Assembly (NCBI RefSeq): GCF_039655745.1
Contig: NZ_JBBYXI010000002.1
Location: 620,001 to 684,000 of the forward strand
From: Hohaiivirga grylli
GTDB taxonomy: Bacteria > Pseudomonadota > Alphaproteobacteria > Rhizobiales > Beijerinckiaceae
Length of the DNA: 64,000 bases
Reading direction: 5' to 3'
Made by a program: the position numbers and the translations under genes
The notes under the pieces: model-generated
The model's database searches: none
What the model was told of the DNA's origin: nothing
Seen by the model: the letters and a program-made list of their open reading frames with translations, nothing else
Shown: positions 25,243 to 33,925 of the stretch, piece after piece
How the letters are laid out: every line of letters starts with the position of its first letter
Position numbering within the stretch: position 1 is the stretch's first letter

Positions 25243-26312
25243 TAGCCACGTCTCCCTCTAACAATACGAAATTTATAACTGACAAGCGCATCTGCTGATA
25301 GCACGATCAAAAGCAATAAACCCTGGAAGGCTGTTGTCAGATCAAGCGGCAGTTTCAGCATGATCTGGGCATTTTCACCACCAATCATAACCATAGCCAG
25401 AACAAGAGCAGACAGTACAATGCCAACTGGATGTAAACGGCCAAGAAATGCAACCGTTACAGCGGAGAAGCCGTAGCCAGGCGAGATTGTTGGCTGTAGC
25501 TGGCCAATCTGGCCTGCAACCTCACTCGCTCCTGCTAGACCGGCAAGTGCTCCTGAAATGCAGAAAACAATAATTGTTGTTGTCTTGCTGCTGAAACCGG
25601 CAAAGCTTGCAGCCTTTGGCGCATCACCAGTAATACGCAGACGATAGCCAAAGATGCTTCGGCTGACGATAACCATCGTGATCAGCACAACGATGATTGC
25701 TAAAATCAACCCGAAATGAACACGGTCACTACCAAAAACTTTTGGCAGTAAGGCAGCATCCTCAAAGGTTACGGATTGGGGAAAATTCATTCCCTTCGGG
25801 TCTTTCAAAGGACCGCGAACCATATAATCGAGGAAAAGCTGCGCAATATTGACCAGCATCAGGCTTGTCAGAATTTCATTGGCACCAAAGCGAACCTTCA
25901 AAATAGCAGGAATAAACCCATAAACAGCACCAGCGACAGCACCGACCAGGAGAACGTAAGGCCAGACAAGGCTCCATTCTCCACCATGGGTTGCAATTGC
26001 AATCCAGCCACCAAACAGACCACCAATGACAAACTGGCCTTCCGCACCAATATTCCAGAGGTTTGACCGAAAGCAGTAAGACAAACCAATCGCAATCAGT
26101 ATAAGCGGCGTTGCCTTAACCAGAAGCTCCTGCAAAGCCCAGCTGTCTGACAGAGACCCAACAATATAGACATCAAAGGCCTGTAATGGAGATTTTCCGT
26201 AAAATGCAATGACAATAGCCGCAATTGCAAATGCCAGAACAAGCGCAGCAATCGGCGCAGCCAAACGCATTAATGGTGTGATATTGGCGCGGGGAGAAAG
26301 CTCAAGCCTCAT
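25242..26312 (-). CDS. ABC transporter permease (BMP/nucleoside type), first permease
   Basis: 356 residues. After a basic N terminus there are eight or more membrane segments; typical stretches are FRSNLWNIGAEGQFVIGG near residue 82, VRFGANEILTSLMLVNIA near 138 and the coupling loop RITGDAPKAASFAGF near 230. It belongs to the same family as its downstream partner. Its ATG overlaps the ATPase stop (ATGA). Confidence 0.94.
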   Translation of the reverse strand: MRLELSPRANITPLMRLAAPIAALVLAFAIAAIVIAFYGKSPLQAFDVYIVGSLSDSWALQELLVKATPLILIAIGLSYCFRSNLWNIGAEGQFVIGGLFGGWIAIATHGGEWSLVWPYVLLVGAVAGAVYGFIPAILKVRFGANEILTSLMLVNIAQLFLDYMVRGPLKDPKGMNFPQSVTFEDAALLPKVFGSDRVHFGLILAIIVVLITMVIVSRSIFGYRLRITGDAPKAASFAGFSSKTTTIIVFCISGALAGLAGASEVAGQIGQLQPTISPGYGFSAVTVAFLGRLHPVGIVLSALVLAMVMIGGENAQIMLKLPLDLTTAFQGLLLLIVLSADALVSYKFRIVRGRRG

Positions 26313-27859
26313 GAGTGCTTTCCCTCTTGTCCAATACCCATCATTTCAAGGCCAATCGCTTCACGAGACCAGCTCTCCGTCGCATTTGCCGTACTCAGTT
26401 TACCATCATGAATGACGGCAATTCTGTCTGAAATTTCAAACAACTCGTCGAGGTCCTGACTTATAACCAGAATAGCACTTCCATAGGCTGCCAGATTAAT
26501 CAAAGCCTGACGGATCATGTGTGCCGCACCAGCATCAACACCCCATGTGGGCTGATCAACGATCAAAAGGCGTGGCTTGGAAATAATCTCACGGCCAATC
26601 ACAAATTTTTGCAAATTACCGCCCGACAACATACGGGCTTCCGGATCGGGATTAGGAACCCGAACATCAAAGCGGCGGATAATTTCCCCAGCCAGCTTGC
26701 GCGCTGCTTCCTTGGAAACCATGCCTTTGCTGACAACATTGGAATCCAAACGATGTGAAATCAGCGTATTTTCGCTCAGCGTATAATGAGGGGCTGCAGC
26801 ATGACCTAACCGCTCCTCAGGAACAAAAGCTGCCCCCAAGGTACGTCGTGTCGTAATTCCGTCCAGGCTGCAGTCACGCTCTTCAATAGAAACCATGCCA
26901 CGTCGCGATAGTCTCTCACCAGAGAGAGCTGCAAACAATTCGCTTTGGCCGTTGCCGGCAACACCCGCGATACCAACAATTTCACCGCAGTGCACTTCAA
27001 GATCAATATCCTGCAGGGCAATTTCATGAATTGTTTCCGACTTCAAGGCCAGCTTGTTCAGCTTCAGCATCGATTCTTTTGGCGCATGCTCACGTGGAGA
27101 GATATTACCAACCTCAATACCCACCATCATAGCCGCAATATCTCTGGCGGAATTTCGACGTGGATCAAGCGTTGCAATCACCTTCCCGGCCCGCAGAATG
27201 GTTGCGGAGCTGCAAATCCGGCGAACTTCTTCAAGACGATGTGAAATATAGAGGATGGCACAGCCTTTGGCAGCCAGCTGCTCCAGAGTCTCAAATAGTT
27301 TGTCGGCCTCCTGAGGCGTCAAAACTGATGTTGGCTCATCAAGGATCAGTATCTTTGGATTTTGCAGAAGGCAGCGGACAATTTCAATACGCTGCCTCTC
27401 ACCGGCAGAAAGTGTCCAGACTTTACGATCCGGCTCCAGCGAGAGACCATAATCAGCACTGATCTTGCCAATTTCGGTACGCACAGACTGGAGCGTCCAG
27501 TCTTTACCAAGGGCAACCGTGATGTTCTCTGCAACTGTCAGATTATCAAACAGGGAAAAGTGCTGGAACACCATACCAATACCAAGGGCACGGGCTTGAA
27601 CAGGAGAGCCCATAGCAATCGGCTTCCCTTCCCAGAGAATGTCGCCGGCACTCGGCTCTACAGCACCATAAAGAATTTTAACGAGCGTTGATTTCCCTGC
27701 GCCGTTTTCTCCAAGGAGGGCGTGGATTTCTCCGCGGTTAATACGCAGATCAATATCGTTATTGGCCAGAAGGTCTCCGTAGCGCTTGCAGATTCCCCGC
27801 AACTCTACCAATGGTAAAGAGGTTACAGCTCCAAAACTGTCGCTGACTTGCGCGCTCAC
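26309..27859 (-). CDS. ABC transporter ATP-binding protein with two ATPase domains (BMP/nucleoside type)
   Basis: 516 residues with two ABC domains, the sugar/nucleoside (RbsA/NupA-like) architecture. Domain 1 (about 15-255) has Walker A GENGAGKST, signature LSAGERQRIEI and Walker B ILILDEPTS. Domain 2 (about 265-510) has a degenerate Walker A GVAGNGQSE, signature LSGGNLQKFVIG and Walker B LLIVDQPTWG. It energises import through the two permeases. The start is GTG with GAGGA four bases upstream. It heads the operon; the 240 bases upstream are shared with the divergent UbiH-like gene. Confidence 0.95.
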   Translation of the reverse strand: MSAQVSDSFGAVTSLPLVELRGICKRYGDLLANNDIDLRINRGEIHALLGENGAGKSTLVKILYGAVEPSAGDILWEGKPIAMGSPVQARALGIGMVFQHFSLFDNLTVAENITVALGKDWTLQSVRTEIGKISADYGLSLEPDRKVWTLSAGERQRIEIVRCLLQNPKILILDEPTSVLTPQEADKLFETLEQLAAKGCAILYISHRLEEVRRICSSATILRAGKVIATLDPRRNSARDIAAMMVGIEVGNISPREHAPKESMLKLNKLALKSETIHEIALQDIDLEVHCGEIVGIAGVAGNGQSELFAALSGERLSRRGMVSIEERDCSLDGITTRRTLGAAFVPEERLGHAAAPHYTLSENTLISHRLDSNVVSKGMVSKEAARKLAGEIIRRFDVRVPNPDPEARMLSGGNLQKFVIGREIISKPRLLIVDQPTWGVDAGAAHMIRQALINLAAYGSAILVISQDLDELFEISDRIAVIHDGKLSTANATESWSREAIGLEMMGIGQEGKHS

Positions 27860-28040
27860 TCAGTCCTCGTAAAGATTTAGCCGATCTGTCATCTGGCCTA
27901 GGTGATATAAGGTTAAGCATGCCCCGTCGGCAATCGTTGATGAATTATTAACTGTGAGTCGTTTCAAAAAAATCTGTCCGCAAAGATGACGCCTCGTTCT
28001 TCAATTGCTTGCCATTCGATGTTAAGAATAAAAAACGACC

Positions 28041-28083
28041 TATCTAAATATGTATCAAAAGTAGAAATATTTATTTAGATACA
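28041..28083. promoter_or_regulatory. AT-rich inverted repeat upstream of the UbiH-like gene
   Basis: TATCTAAATA (28041-28050) and TATTTAGATA (28072-28081) are perfect 10-bp inverted repeats, and TGTATC (28051-28056) pairs with GATACA (28078-28083) as an alternative. The element ends 19 bases before the chosen start codon. It could be an operator or competing mRNA hairpins. Confidence 0.45.
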
Positions 28084-28102
28084 ATGAATTATGGAGTTTC
28101 GC

Positions 28103-29311
28103 ATGAAGGGTGCAGAGCCATTTGATATTGCCGTTGTCGGCTCAGGAGCCGTTGGCCTTACAGCAGCCCTCACATTCTCCCGCGAAGGTTATAAAACCTG
28201 CCTGATTGGACCAAAAAACTTTGTCAGAGACGGGCGGACCGTTGCGCTATTTCAAGGAGCTATCTGTTTTCTTGATGCAATTGGCTTATGGCGTAAGCTT
28301 TCTGACAATGCTGCACCGCTGGAAGGCATGCGAATCATTGATGATACGGGCAACCTGTTCCACACGCCCCCTGCTCTGTTTAAGGCAACAGAGATTGGTG
28401 AGGATGCCTTTGGCTGGAACATAACCAATGTTGGCCTGCTTGAGCAGCTGACAGAAGCAGTCGAAAACAGACCAGAGATTATTCGTATTCCGGAGTTTGC
28501 AAGCTCTTACAGCACAACAGAGGATTACGCTGAGATAAAGACCAGCGATGGGCAGATAATAAAAGCGTCTCTGGTTATTGCAGCAGATGGTAAGCGCTCT
28601 GCTCTCAGGCACCAGGCGGGTATTGTCGATAAAACCTGGAGCTATCCACAATCTGCCCTTACAACAATACTGTCCCATGAGCTGAGCCATCAGAACATCT
28701 CAACAGAATTTCATACACGTGAAGGCCCTTTTACCCTTGTTCCCCTCAAGGGTAAAAGATCAAGCCTTGTCTGGCTGACATCGCCATCCAAAGCGACAGA
28801 CCTGCTGGCATTGCCCGAGGAAGAGCTTGCTCAGAGCATAGAGATGCAAGCAAAATTCATGCTCGGAAAAATGAAAATTGATGGACCAAAAGCAGCCGTG
28901 CCGATGAGTGGTCTTTCTGTTGAAAGTTATATTGGCCCTCGCTTAGCTTTGGTTGGTGAAACAGCCCATGCATTCCCTCCCATTGGCGCACAGGGACTAA
29001 ACCTTGGCTTACGTGATATTGCCAATCTGCGTGATATTATTGTTGAGGCTCAAGGGGCGGATATTGGTGCTGCTGACGTTCTGAAACGCTACCATAAAGG
29101 CAGAAAACAGGATGTTGATGTCAGAACACTCGGAATTGACATGCTAAACCGTGCCCTGCTCTCACACGCCTTACCAGTCGACTGGTTACGTACCAATGGT
29201 CTTCTGGCGCTGATGGGTATCAAACCTTTACGCCAGATGGTCATGAAGATGGGAATGCGTCCTGTTACTCATACACCCCAGCTTATGCAGGGATCTGTCA
29301 GATTTCAGTGA
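28103..29311 (+). CDS. UbiH/UbiF/Coq6-family FAD-dependent hydroxylase
   Basis: 402 residues from the ATG at 28103, which has GGAG six bases upstream; an ATG four codons earlier is also in frame. FAD motifs are in order: GSGAVGLTAAL near residue 13, DGKRSALRHQAG near 160 and GETAHAFPPIGAQGLNLGLRDI near 282. These are the GxGxxG, DG and GD motifs of the class A monooxygenases that hydroxylate the ubiquinone ring. Alphaproteobacteria use different combinations of such enzymes (UbiL, UbiM, UbiH), and I cannot tell which ring carbon this one serves. It would supply the ubiquinone that RquA uses. It is 15 bases upstream of hspQ. Confidence 0.9.
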   Translation: MKGAEPFDIAVVGSGAVGLTAALTFSREGYKTCLIGPKNFVRDGRTVALFQGAICFLDAIGLWRKLSDNAAPLEGMRIIDDTGNLFHTPPALFKATEIGEDAFGWNITNVGLLEQLTEAVENRPEIIRIPEFASSYSTTEDYAEIKTSDGQIIKASLVIAADGKRSALRHQAGIVDKTWSYPQSALTTILSHELSHQNISTEFHTREGPFTLVPLKGKRSSLVWLTSPSKATDLLALPEEELAQSIEMQAKFMLGKMKIDGPKAAVPMSGLSVESYIGPRLALVGETAHAFPPIGAQGLNLGLRDIANLRDIIVEAQGADIGAADVLKRYHKGRKQDVDVRTLGIDMLNRALLSHALPVDWLRTNGLLALMGIKPLRQMVMKMGMRPVTHTPQLMQGSVRFQ

Positions 29312-29326
29312 AGAGCCGGTAGATAT

Positions 29327-29659
29327 ATGATCAAAAAAGGTAGTGCCAAATTTTCGATCGGACAAATCGTCAAACACCGTCTCTTTCCGTTTCGGGGTAT
29401 TATTTTTGACGTTGATCCGGAATTTGCAAATACAGAAGACTGGTGGCTGTCCATTCCTGAACAACAACGCCCGATAAAGGAACAGCCATTCTATCATCTG
29501 TTTGCTGAGAACACTGAGATTGAATACATCGCTTATGTATCCGAACAGAATCTGGAGTTGGATATTTCAGCGGAGCCTCTCAGGCACCCCATGATTTCCG
29601 ACGTGTTTGAACGATCTCCAGCAGGAGACTACATCGTCCGCAAAGACAGAGCACATTAA
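29327..29659 (+). CDS. hspQ: Heat-shock protein HspQ
   Basis: 110 residues, typical of the hemimethylated-DNA-binding/HspQ (YccV-like) family: AKFSIGQIVKHRLFPFRGII, DVDPEFANTEDWW and QPFYHLFAENTE. In enterobacteria HspQ is a specificity factor that enhances Lon protease and affects DnaA turnover. It probably shares a transcript with the UbiH-like gene, 15 bases upstream, and ends at a strong terminator. Confidence 0.95.
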   Translation: MIKKGSAKFSIGQIVKHRLFPFRGIIFDVDPEFANTEDWWLSIPEQQRPIKEQPFYHLFAENTEIEYIAYVSEQNLELDISAEPLRHPMISDVFERSPAGDYIVRKDRAH

Positions 29660-29660
29660 A

Positions 29661-29694
29661 TAAAAAAACGCCGGAGATGATCCGGCGTTTTTAT
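29661..29694. terminator. Bidirectional terminator between hspQ and ialB
   Basis: ACGCCGG/CCGGCGT with a 7-base loop is flanked by TAAAAAAA on the left and TTTTTATTAA on the right, so it works for both convergent genes. Confidence 0.9.
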
Positions 29695-29711
29695 TAAACT
29701 ATGTCAGCAAC

Positions 29712-30446
29712 TTACTGCTGTGCAGGGGCCGGAGCTGGTGCTGGTGTACCTGCTGTACCGCGGGTTTCCAGATCCTTCTTCATCTGCTCGCTACGACGCT
29801 GAAGGTCCTGTTCCATCTGCTTCTGACGCTCTTCAATGACCTTTGGATCAATAGCCGGGCCATCAAATGCTTTTGCGAACCCTTCTGCAGGAACAGCAAA
29901 GACGATTTCACCACCGGCAGCATTGCGAACGGAGATATTGAAGACCTTACCAGTCTTCATTGTCTTGATCTGATCGTCTTTGAGAACGACTTCAGCAAAG
30001 CAACCATTAGGCATACATACCTGGAACTTGCCAGGCGTGAAACCAGAACGGTCGATAGAGAAGCGAATGCCAGACTCAAGAGCAAGTGAGAATGGAAGCA
30101 GGAAGCGTGCACGACGTTCCTTACCCTGCGGAGTTTTAATTTCCGTCATAGCAAATGCGAGAACTGGCTGATCATCATTCGAAACGAATTCACGAGCAGT
30201 GATACAGACTTCCTCGTTAGGACCACACTGCTTGACCCAGTCAGCAACACCAGGAGCACCTTTAACCTCGACAACCATCGGACCGCTAGGCTGCTGCTGT
30301 TGCTGCTGAGCAGGCTGTTGAGATGCAGGCTTTTGGGCTGTCTGAGCCACAGCCATAGAAGACATGGCTACACCCAGGGAAAGGCCCATCGCTGCAGCGA
30401 TGCTCAACGGGGCACGCAATTTTGCAAAGCGCATCGCAGATGACAT
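29712..30446 (-). CDS. ialB: IalB-family invasion-associated protein
   Basis: 244 residues from the ATG at 30446 (AGAGGATAATAGT upstream). The frame extends to 30545, but those 33 residues precede the signal peptide. The signal ends SSMAVA before QTAQ. A Gln-rich segment with repeated QQPAQQ lies near residues 40-56. The invasion-associated locus B domain (about 60-200) has WVKQCGPNEEVCITA and CMPNGCFAEV with four cysteines likely in two disulphides. The C-terminal 45 residues form an acidic/basic helix (Glu/Gln/Arg-rich) and end in an Ala-Pro repeat. In Bartonella IalB supports erythrocyte entry; in free-living Rhizobiales it is a general periplasmic/outer-membrane protein of unclear role. 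Confidence 0.9.
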   Translation of the reverse strand: MSSAMRFAKLRAPLSIAAAMGLSLGVAMSSMAVAQTAQKPASQQPAQQQQQQPSGPMVVEVKGAPGVADWVKQCGPNEEVCITAREFVSNDDQPVLAFAMTEIKTPQGKERRARFLLPFSLALESGIRFSIDRSGFTPGKFQVCMPNGCFAEVVLKDDQIKTMKTGKVFNISVRNAAGGEIVFAVPAEGFAKAFDGPAIDPKVIEERQKQMEQDLQRRSEQMKKDLETRGTAGTPAPAPAPAQQ

Positions 30447-30826
30447 ACTATTATCCTCTTCAAATCGAGTACTAAATAAACTCAGCTCCGCTGGCGTATT
30501 CATTACGTCTTTGGCGCTCATATTTCTTAATCTGTCATTCGACACCCAAATATGGCGAAGACATGACGTTTCCCGCTCTTTACCTCTTTAGCAACAAGGT
30601 TTCTAGTCATAGTTTTCGTTTTTACAAAATGTAATTCAGGTGAAAGTTCATCATTCCCTGTTTTCTGGGAAAAACAAAGGGTGCATATCTTATTAATTGT
30701 TACAATGGCCTCTTTTAACGGATCAACGACGAACCTCTGAATGTAACAGAGATTTCAGACAAAGCTCCCAATCAAATCAGAAATGCTCTACCTTCGGAGA
30801 CATTCGAATCAGCAGTATGGATTGCA
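30447..30826. other. Divergent intergenic region ialB / YejA-like
   Basis: About 380 bases with no credible gene. A small hairpin TTCCC/GGGAA (30655-30671) and a C-poor stretch are visible, but no promoter or riboswitch I would name. It must hold promoters for ialB (left) and the binding-protein gene (right). Confidence 0.4.
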
Positions 30827-32686
30827 ATGTTATCTTTTCGTGTTACGACGGCCACGATGTTTCTCAGCTTTACTGTTTTAGCTCTTTTCTCCCTTTCCCC
30901 TCAATTAGGGGCTCAGGAGATAAGAGTTGCTCAGACCGAAGCAGAAGCCCCTCTACTTGAAGAGAAAACAGCCCTTGCGATGCATGGCGCCCCCGCTCTT
31001 GCAGAAAATTTTAATCATTTTCCATATGCCAATCCGAAAGCTCCCAAAGGCGGCAAGCTTGTTGTTGCCCTTCAGGGAACCTATGACAGCCTGAACCCTT
31101 ATATCGTTTTTGGTGTTGCCCCTGATATCGGTCAGAAATACGTTCTCCAGAGCCTGATGGCCCGGTCAATGGATGAACCATTCACGCTGTATGCCCAGAT
31201 TGCAGAATCTTATGAGATGCCGGAAAGCCGCAATCACATCTCTTTCAATCTTGATGAACGTGCAAAATTCTCTGATGGCACGCAGCTTACAGCTGAAGAT
31301 GTTGCTTTCTCATTTGAAATGCTAAAGCAGAACGGCAAGCCCTATCACCGTTCCAGTTTCAGTGCGGTTCGCAGTGTCAAGGTTGTGTCTCCCCAGCGAA
31401 TTGAGTTTGACCTCACCGGCTCTCAGGACCGGGAACTGCCACTCATCATTGCAACTATGCCCATTTTCGCAAAGCATGCGACAGATCCCGAGACATTCTC
31501 AAATACGACATTAAAGCCAATAATTGGCTCTGGTCCTTACGCATTCTCTGAAATTTCTCCCGGAGAAAGCGTGACTGTAAAACGGCGTAATGATTATTGG
31601 GCGGCTGATCTCCCAACATCGCGTGGCCTCTATAACTTTGATGAGATAAAATACGATTTTTACAGAGATGCCAATACGTTGTTTGAATCTTTTAAAGCTG
31701 GACTTTATGACTATCGACTTGAAAGTGACGCAACACGTTGGGTGAATGGCTATAATATACCAGCTGTTGCAAACGGCACCATCATCAAGGAAAGCGTTCC
31801 AATTCAAACACCTAAAGGAATGCGTGGTTTTGTTTTCAATACACGCCGGCCGGTCTTTGCAGATGTCAAAGTTCGCGAAGCCCTTTCCTATCTATTTGAT
31901 TTTGAATGGGTTAATCGTAATCTTTATCAAAAAACATTGAAACGCTCCAACAGCTATTTCAATGCCTCTGAGTTATCATCAAACGGCACTTCTGTTTCAG
32001 AGAGAGAAGCAGATCTGCTTGCACCTTACCTCGCTTCCATTCCCGATGATATTCTGGAAGGCAAATGGCGGGCTCCCAATCCGGATGGGAGTGGTCGGGA
32101 CCGATCCATGGCCAGAAAGGCACTTCAGCTCCTGCATAAGGCTGGCTGGGTGAAAGATGGTGAAATTTTACGCAATTCCAAAACCAGAGAAACACTGAGT
32201 TTTGAGTTTATGGTCACTTCTGTCGAACAAGAACGACTTGCTATTAATTATGCAGCCTCTCTGAAGCGCCTTGGGGTGATTTGTACAGTCAGGCGTGTTG
32301 ACGATGTACAGTTCTGGCGGCGTATCAGTGATTTTGATTTTGATATGATCCAGTGGAACTGGCCTGTATCAGCTTCTCCTGGCACAGAGCAGCGTGGACG
32401 CTGGAGCTCAGCTGCCGCTGCCCGTACAGGTTCACTGAATTATGCAGGCGTAACATCTCCTGCTGTAGACGGTATGGTTGACGCCTTACTCTCAGCAGAG
32501 ACACGTGAAGATTTCATTTCGGCTGTCCATGCTCTCGATCGTGTGCTTCTGGCCGGCTTTTATGTTGTGCCTCTATTTTACAGCCCCGATCAATGGGTGG
32601 TTTACAGCTCAAAACTGAAACACCCTGAAACTCATCCGTTTCAGGGTGTCGCAATAGAAAGCTGGTGGTCAAACCAACTTAATTAG
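30827..32686 (+). CDS. YejA-like extracellular solute-binding protein (family 5)
   Basis: 619 residues, long for family 5 and matching the YejA type. The signal peptide is MFLSFTVLALFSLSPQLGA, cut before QE. The mature protein has MHGAPALAENFNHFPYANP near residue 53, then KGGKLVVALQGTYDSLNPY, SFNLDERAKFSDGTQLTAEDVAFSFE and a C-terminal VVPLFYSPDQWVVYSS. YejA feeds the YejBEF permease that imports microcin C and short peptides. No permease or ATPase genes are next to it, so partners must be encoded elsewhere. The last 50 bases of the gene contain a 12-bp hairpin used in the opposite direction. Confidence 0.93.
   Translation: MLSFRVTTATMFLSFTVLALFSLSPQLGAQEIRVAQTEAEAPLLEEKTALAMHGAPALAENFNHFPYANPKAPKGGKLVVALQGTYDSLNPYIVFGVAPDIGQKYVLQSLMARSMDEPFTLYAQIAESYEMPESRNHISFNLDERAKFSDGTQLTAEDVAFSFEMLKQNGKPYHRSSFSAVRSVKVVSPQRIEFDLTGSQDRELPLIIATMPIFAKHATDPETFSNTTLKPIIGSGPYAFSEISPGESVTVKRRNDYWAADLPTSRGLYNFDEIKYDFYRDANTLFESFKAGLYDYRLESDATRWVNGYNIPAVANGTIIKESVPIQTPKGMRGFVFNTRRPVFADVKVREALSYLFDFEWVNRNLYQKTLKRSNSYFNASELSSNGTSVSEREADLLAPYLASIPDDILEGKWRAPNPDGSGRDRSMARKALQLLHKAGWVKDGEILRNSKTRETLSFEFMVTSVEQERLAINYAASLKRLGVICTVRRVDDVQFWRRISDFDFDMIQWNWPVSASPGTEQRGRWSSAAAARTGSLNYAGVTSPAVDGMVDALLSAETREDFISAVHALDRVLLAGFYVVPLFYSPDQWVVYSSKLKHPETHPFQGVAIESWWSNQLN
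32610..32649 (-). terminator. Terminator for the DUF883-like operon, placed inside the YejA-like coding sequence
   Basis: ACACCCTGAAAC (32620-32631) and GTTTCAGGGTGT (32638-32649) form a perfect 12-bp hairpin with a 6-base loop. Read on the minus strand it is followed by TTTCAGTTTTGAG, about 50 bases after the DUF883-like stop codon. Confidence 0.65.
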
Positions 32687-32698
32687 TCAGATATGGCT

Positions 32699-33073
32699 TT
32701 ATTCTTCATCCCAGTCATCCTGATATGACTGGGAGCAGGAACGAGCCACTAATGCGCCAATAACAAAACCAGCTGCTAAACCTGCAAGACCGACAACATA
32801 AGGGCGCTCTTCAACAAGTGTCTTAAAATTATCAGTCGCCTTATTGAGTGCCTCTTCTGAAGCTTTACGAGCCCGCTTATAGCCATTGCGCCCTTTTTCA
32901 TAGGCATCAGACGCCCATTCAGAAGCATTTTCATAAGCAGCCTGAGCACGACCTCTTGCCTCATCAGCATATTCATTAGTTGCTTCACGTGCAGATTCTG
33001 CAGCTTTTGTGGCAGTACGGCGTGCTCTGTTTGCAGTTCGACGAGCTGTTTCTCTGGTGGTTTCCTCACGCAT
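32699..33073 (-). CDS. DUF883/ElaB/YqjD-like membrane-anchored helical protein
   Basis: 124 residues. The first 90 form an Ala/Arg/Glu-rich amphipathic helix (repeats of AR.A...A), followed by one membrane segment (VVGLAGLAAGFVIGALVA, about 92-110) and an acidic tail DDWDEE. This is the layout of the YqjD/ElaB family, whose E. coli members bind ribosomes and tether them to the inner membrane in stationary phase. AAAGGAG before the ATG is a strong ribosome-binding site. It is 107 bases downstream of the DUF3618 gene and may be its own unit or the last of the operon. Confidence 0.78.
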   Translation of the reverse strand: MREETTRETARRTANRARRTATKAAESAREATNEYADEARGRAQAAYENASEWASDAYEKGRNGYKRARKASEEALNKATDNFKTLVEERPYVVGLAGLAAGFVIGALVARSCSQSYQDDWDEE

Positions 33074-33180
33074 GTAAATTCTCCTTTCAAGAGATTATCT
33101 AGGGATTACATCTACTCATTATGGCAAAAGCAGTTTTGGACTCATTTGCCACGGTAAAGTCATCGCCTGAGCCCATGACG

Positions 33181-33519
33181 TTATCGGTTACATCGGTACT
33201 TTTTTGCTCCAAACCTTGATCTAGACGCCCTTTTGGCTGGCACTTTCCTAAAAGAACTCAAAAGCCAGCCACTCCCAACGGTAATCAGAAGAACAGGTAA
33301 CGGGTTGGAACGGATAGTCAGCATTATGCGCTCATATAAAGAGCCTTCTGTTTCATGAAATTCTTCCTCACTCCAACCACGATACGACGACTTTTGATCC
33401 AGAAAACGCATAAGCGGATTAAAGCTCTCAAATGCATCAAAGAGCTCATCAACATTTGCAGTCAGATCAGTCCTTGCCTGAATGACTTCTGCTTGCGCTT
33501 CTTGAACGGACTTAGCCAT
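33181..33519 (-). CDS. DUF3618 family protein
   Basis: 112 residues from the ATG at 33519. The N-terminal AEVIQARTDLTANVDELFDAF is the DUF3618 signature, followed by a helical part and one membrane segment near residues 76-92 (LPVLLITVGSGWLLSSF), then a very basic tail. An ATG-type start further upstream (33594) would overlap the preceding gene by 83 bases; 33519 gives an 8-base overlap. Function unknown; these genes travel with holin-X and YqjD-like genes. Confidence 0.8.
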   Translation of the reverse strand: MAKSVQEAQAEVIQARTDLTANVDELFDAFESFNPLMRFLDQKSSYRGWSEEEFHETEGSLYERIMLTIRSNPLPVLLITVGSGWLLSSFRKVPAKRASRSRFGAKKYRCNR

Positions 33520-33910
33520 TGCTCTGATCGCCAAACAAGGTTCGGACGTCCTGCTTAATAGAGGCAATTGTCTGTTTTGGAACCAGGCTCGCACGGGAAA
33601 GCTTGTAATAAGAAATTCCCAGAGATATCAGTGCGATAAATATAGCTCCTCCGGCAACGATCAAAGCGGCAATAGCTCTTGATGCTACGAGCACAACAAG
33701 CCATTCAAATGATGCAATACCTAGAAAAACAATTGCAATAATGAGCGCACATATTCCTAAAACTGCCAGCACAACTGAAAAGCAGATACCTCGGATAGTC
33801 TGCTCGGTTTCAGCTTTAAACAGGGCAAACTCTTTTTGCGCCAAGTGAATGACATCACCCACTATGGAGAAAAGAATATCCTGAAACGCTCCGGTTTTAC
33901 GCCTACGCAT
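33512..33910 (-). CDS. Holin-X/DUF1469 (YqjE-like) membrane protein
   Basis: 132 residues. An N-terminal amphipathic helix (DVIHLAQKEFALFKAE) with the conserved family pattern is followed by two membrane segments (about 42-66 and 70-98). The family is named putative Actinobacterial holin-X but includes E. coli YqjE, an inner-membrane protein; there is no phage context here. It sits between a small GTG-start gene (16 bases upstream) and the DUF3618 gene (8-base overlap). Confidence 0.85.
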   Translation of the reverse strand: MRRRKTGAFQDILFSIVGDVIHLAQKEFALFKAETEQTIRGICFSVVLAVLGICALIIAIVFLGIASFEWLVVLVASRAIAALIVAGGAIFIALISLGISYYKLSRASLVPKQTIASIKQDVRTLFGDQSNG

Positions 33911-33925
33911 AACAGAACATCTCCA

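Noticed and set aside
27860..28040. Possible purine riboswitch before the nucleoside-type ABC operon
   Set aside because: No purine-riboswitch core or paired loops could be recognised in the 240 bases, and the start codon has a plain ribosome-binding site.
33512..33910. Holin-X annotation as a sign of prophage
   Set aside because: The family also covers chromosomal YqjE proteins and no other phage gene is present.
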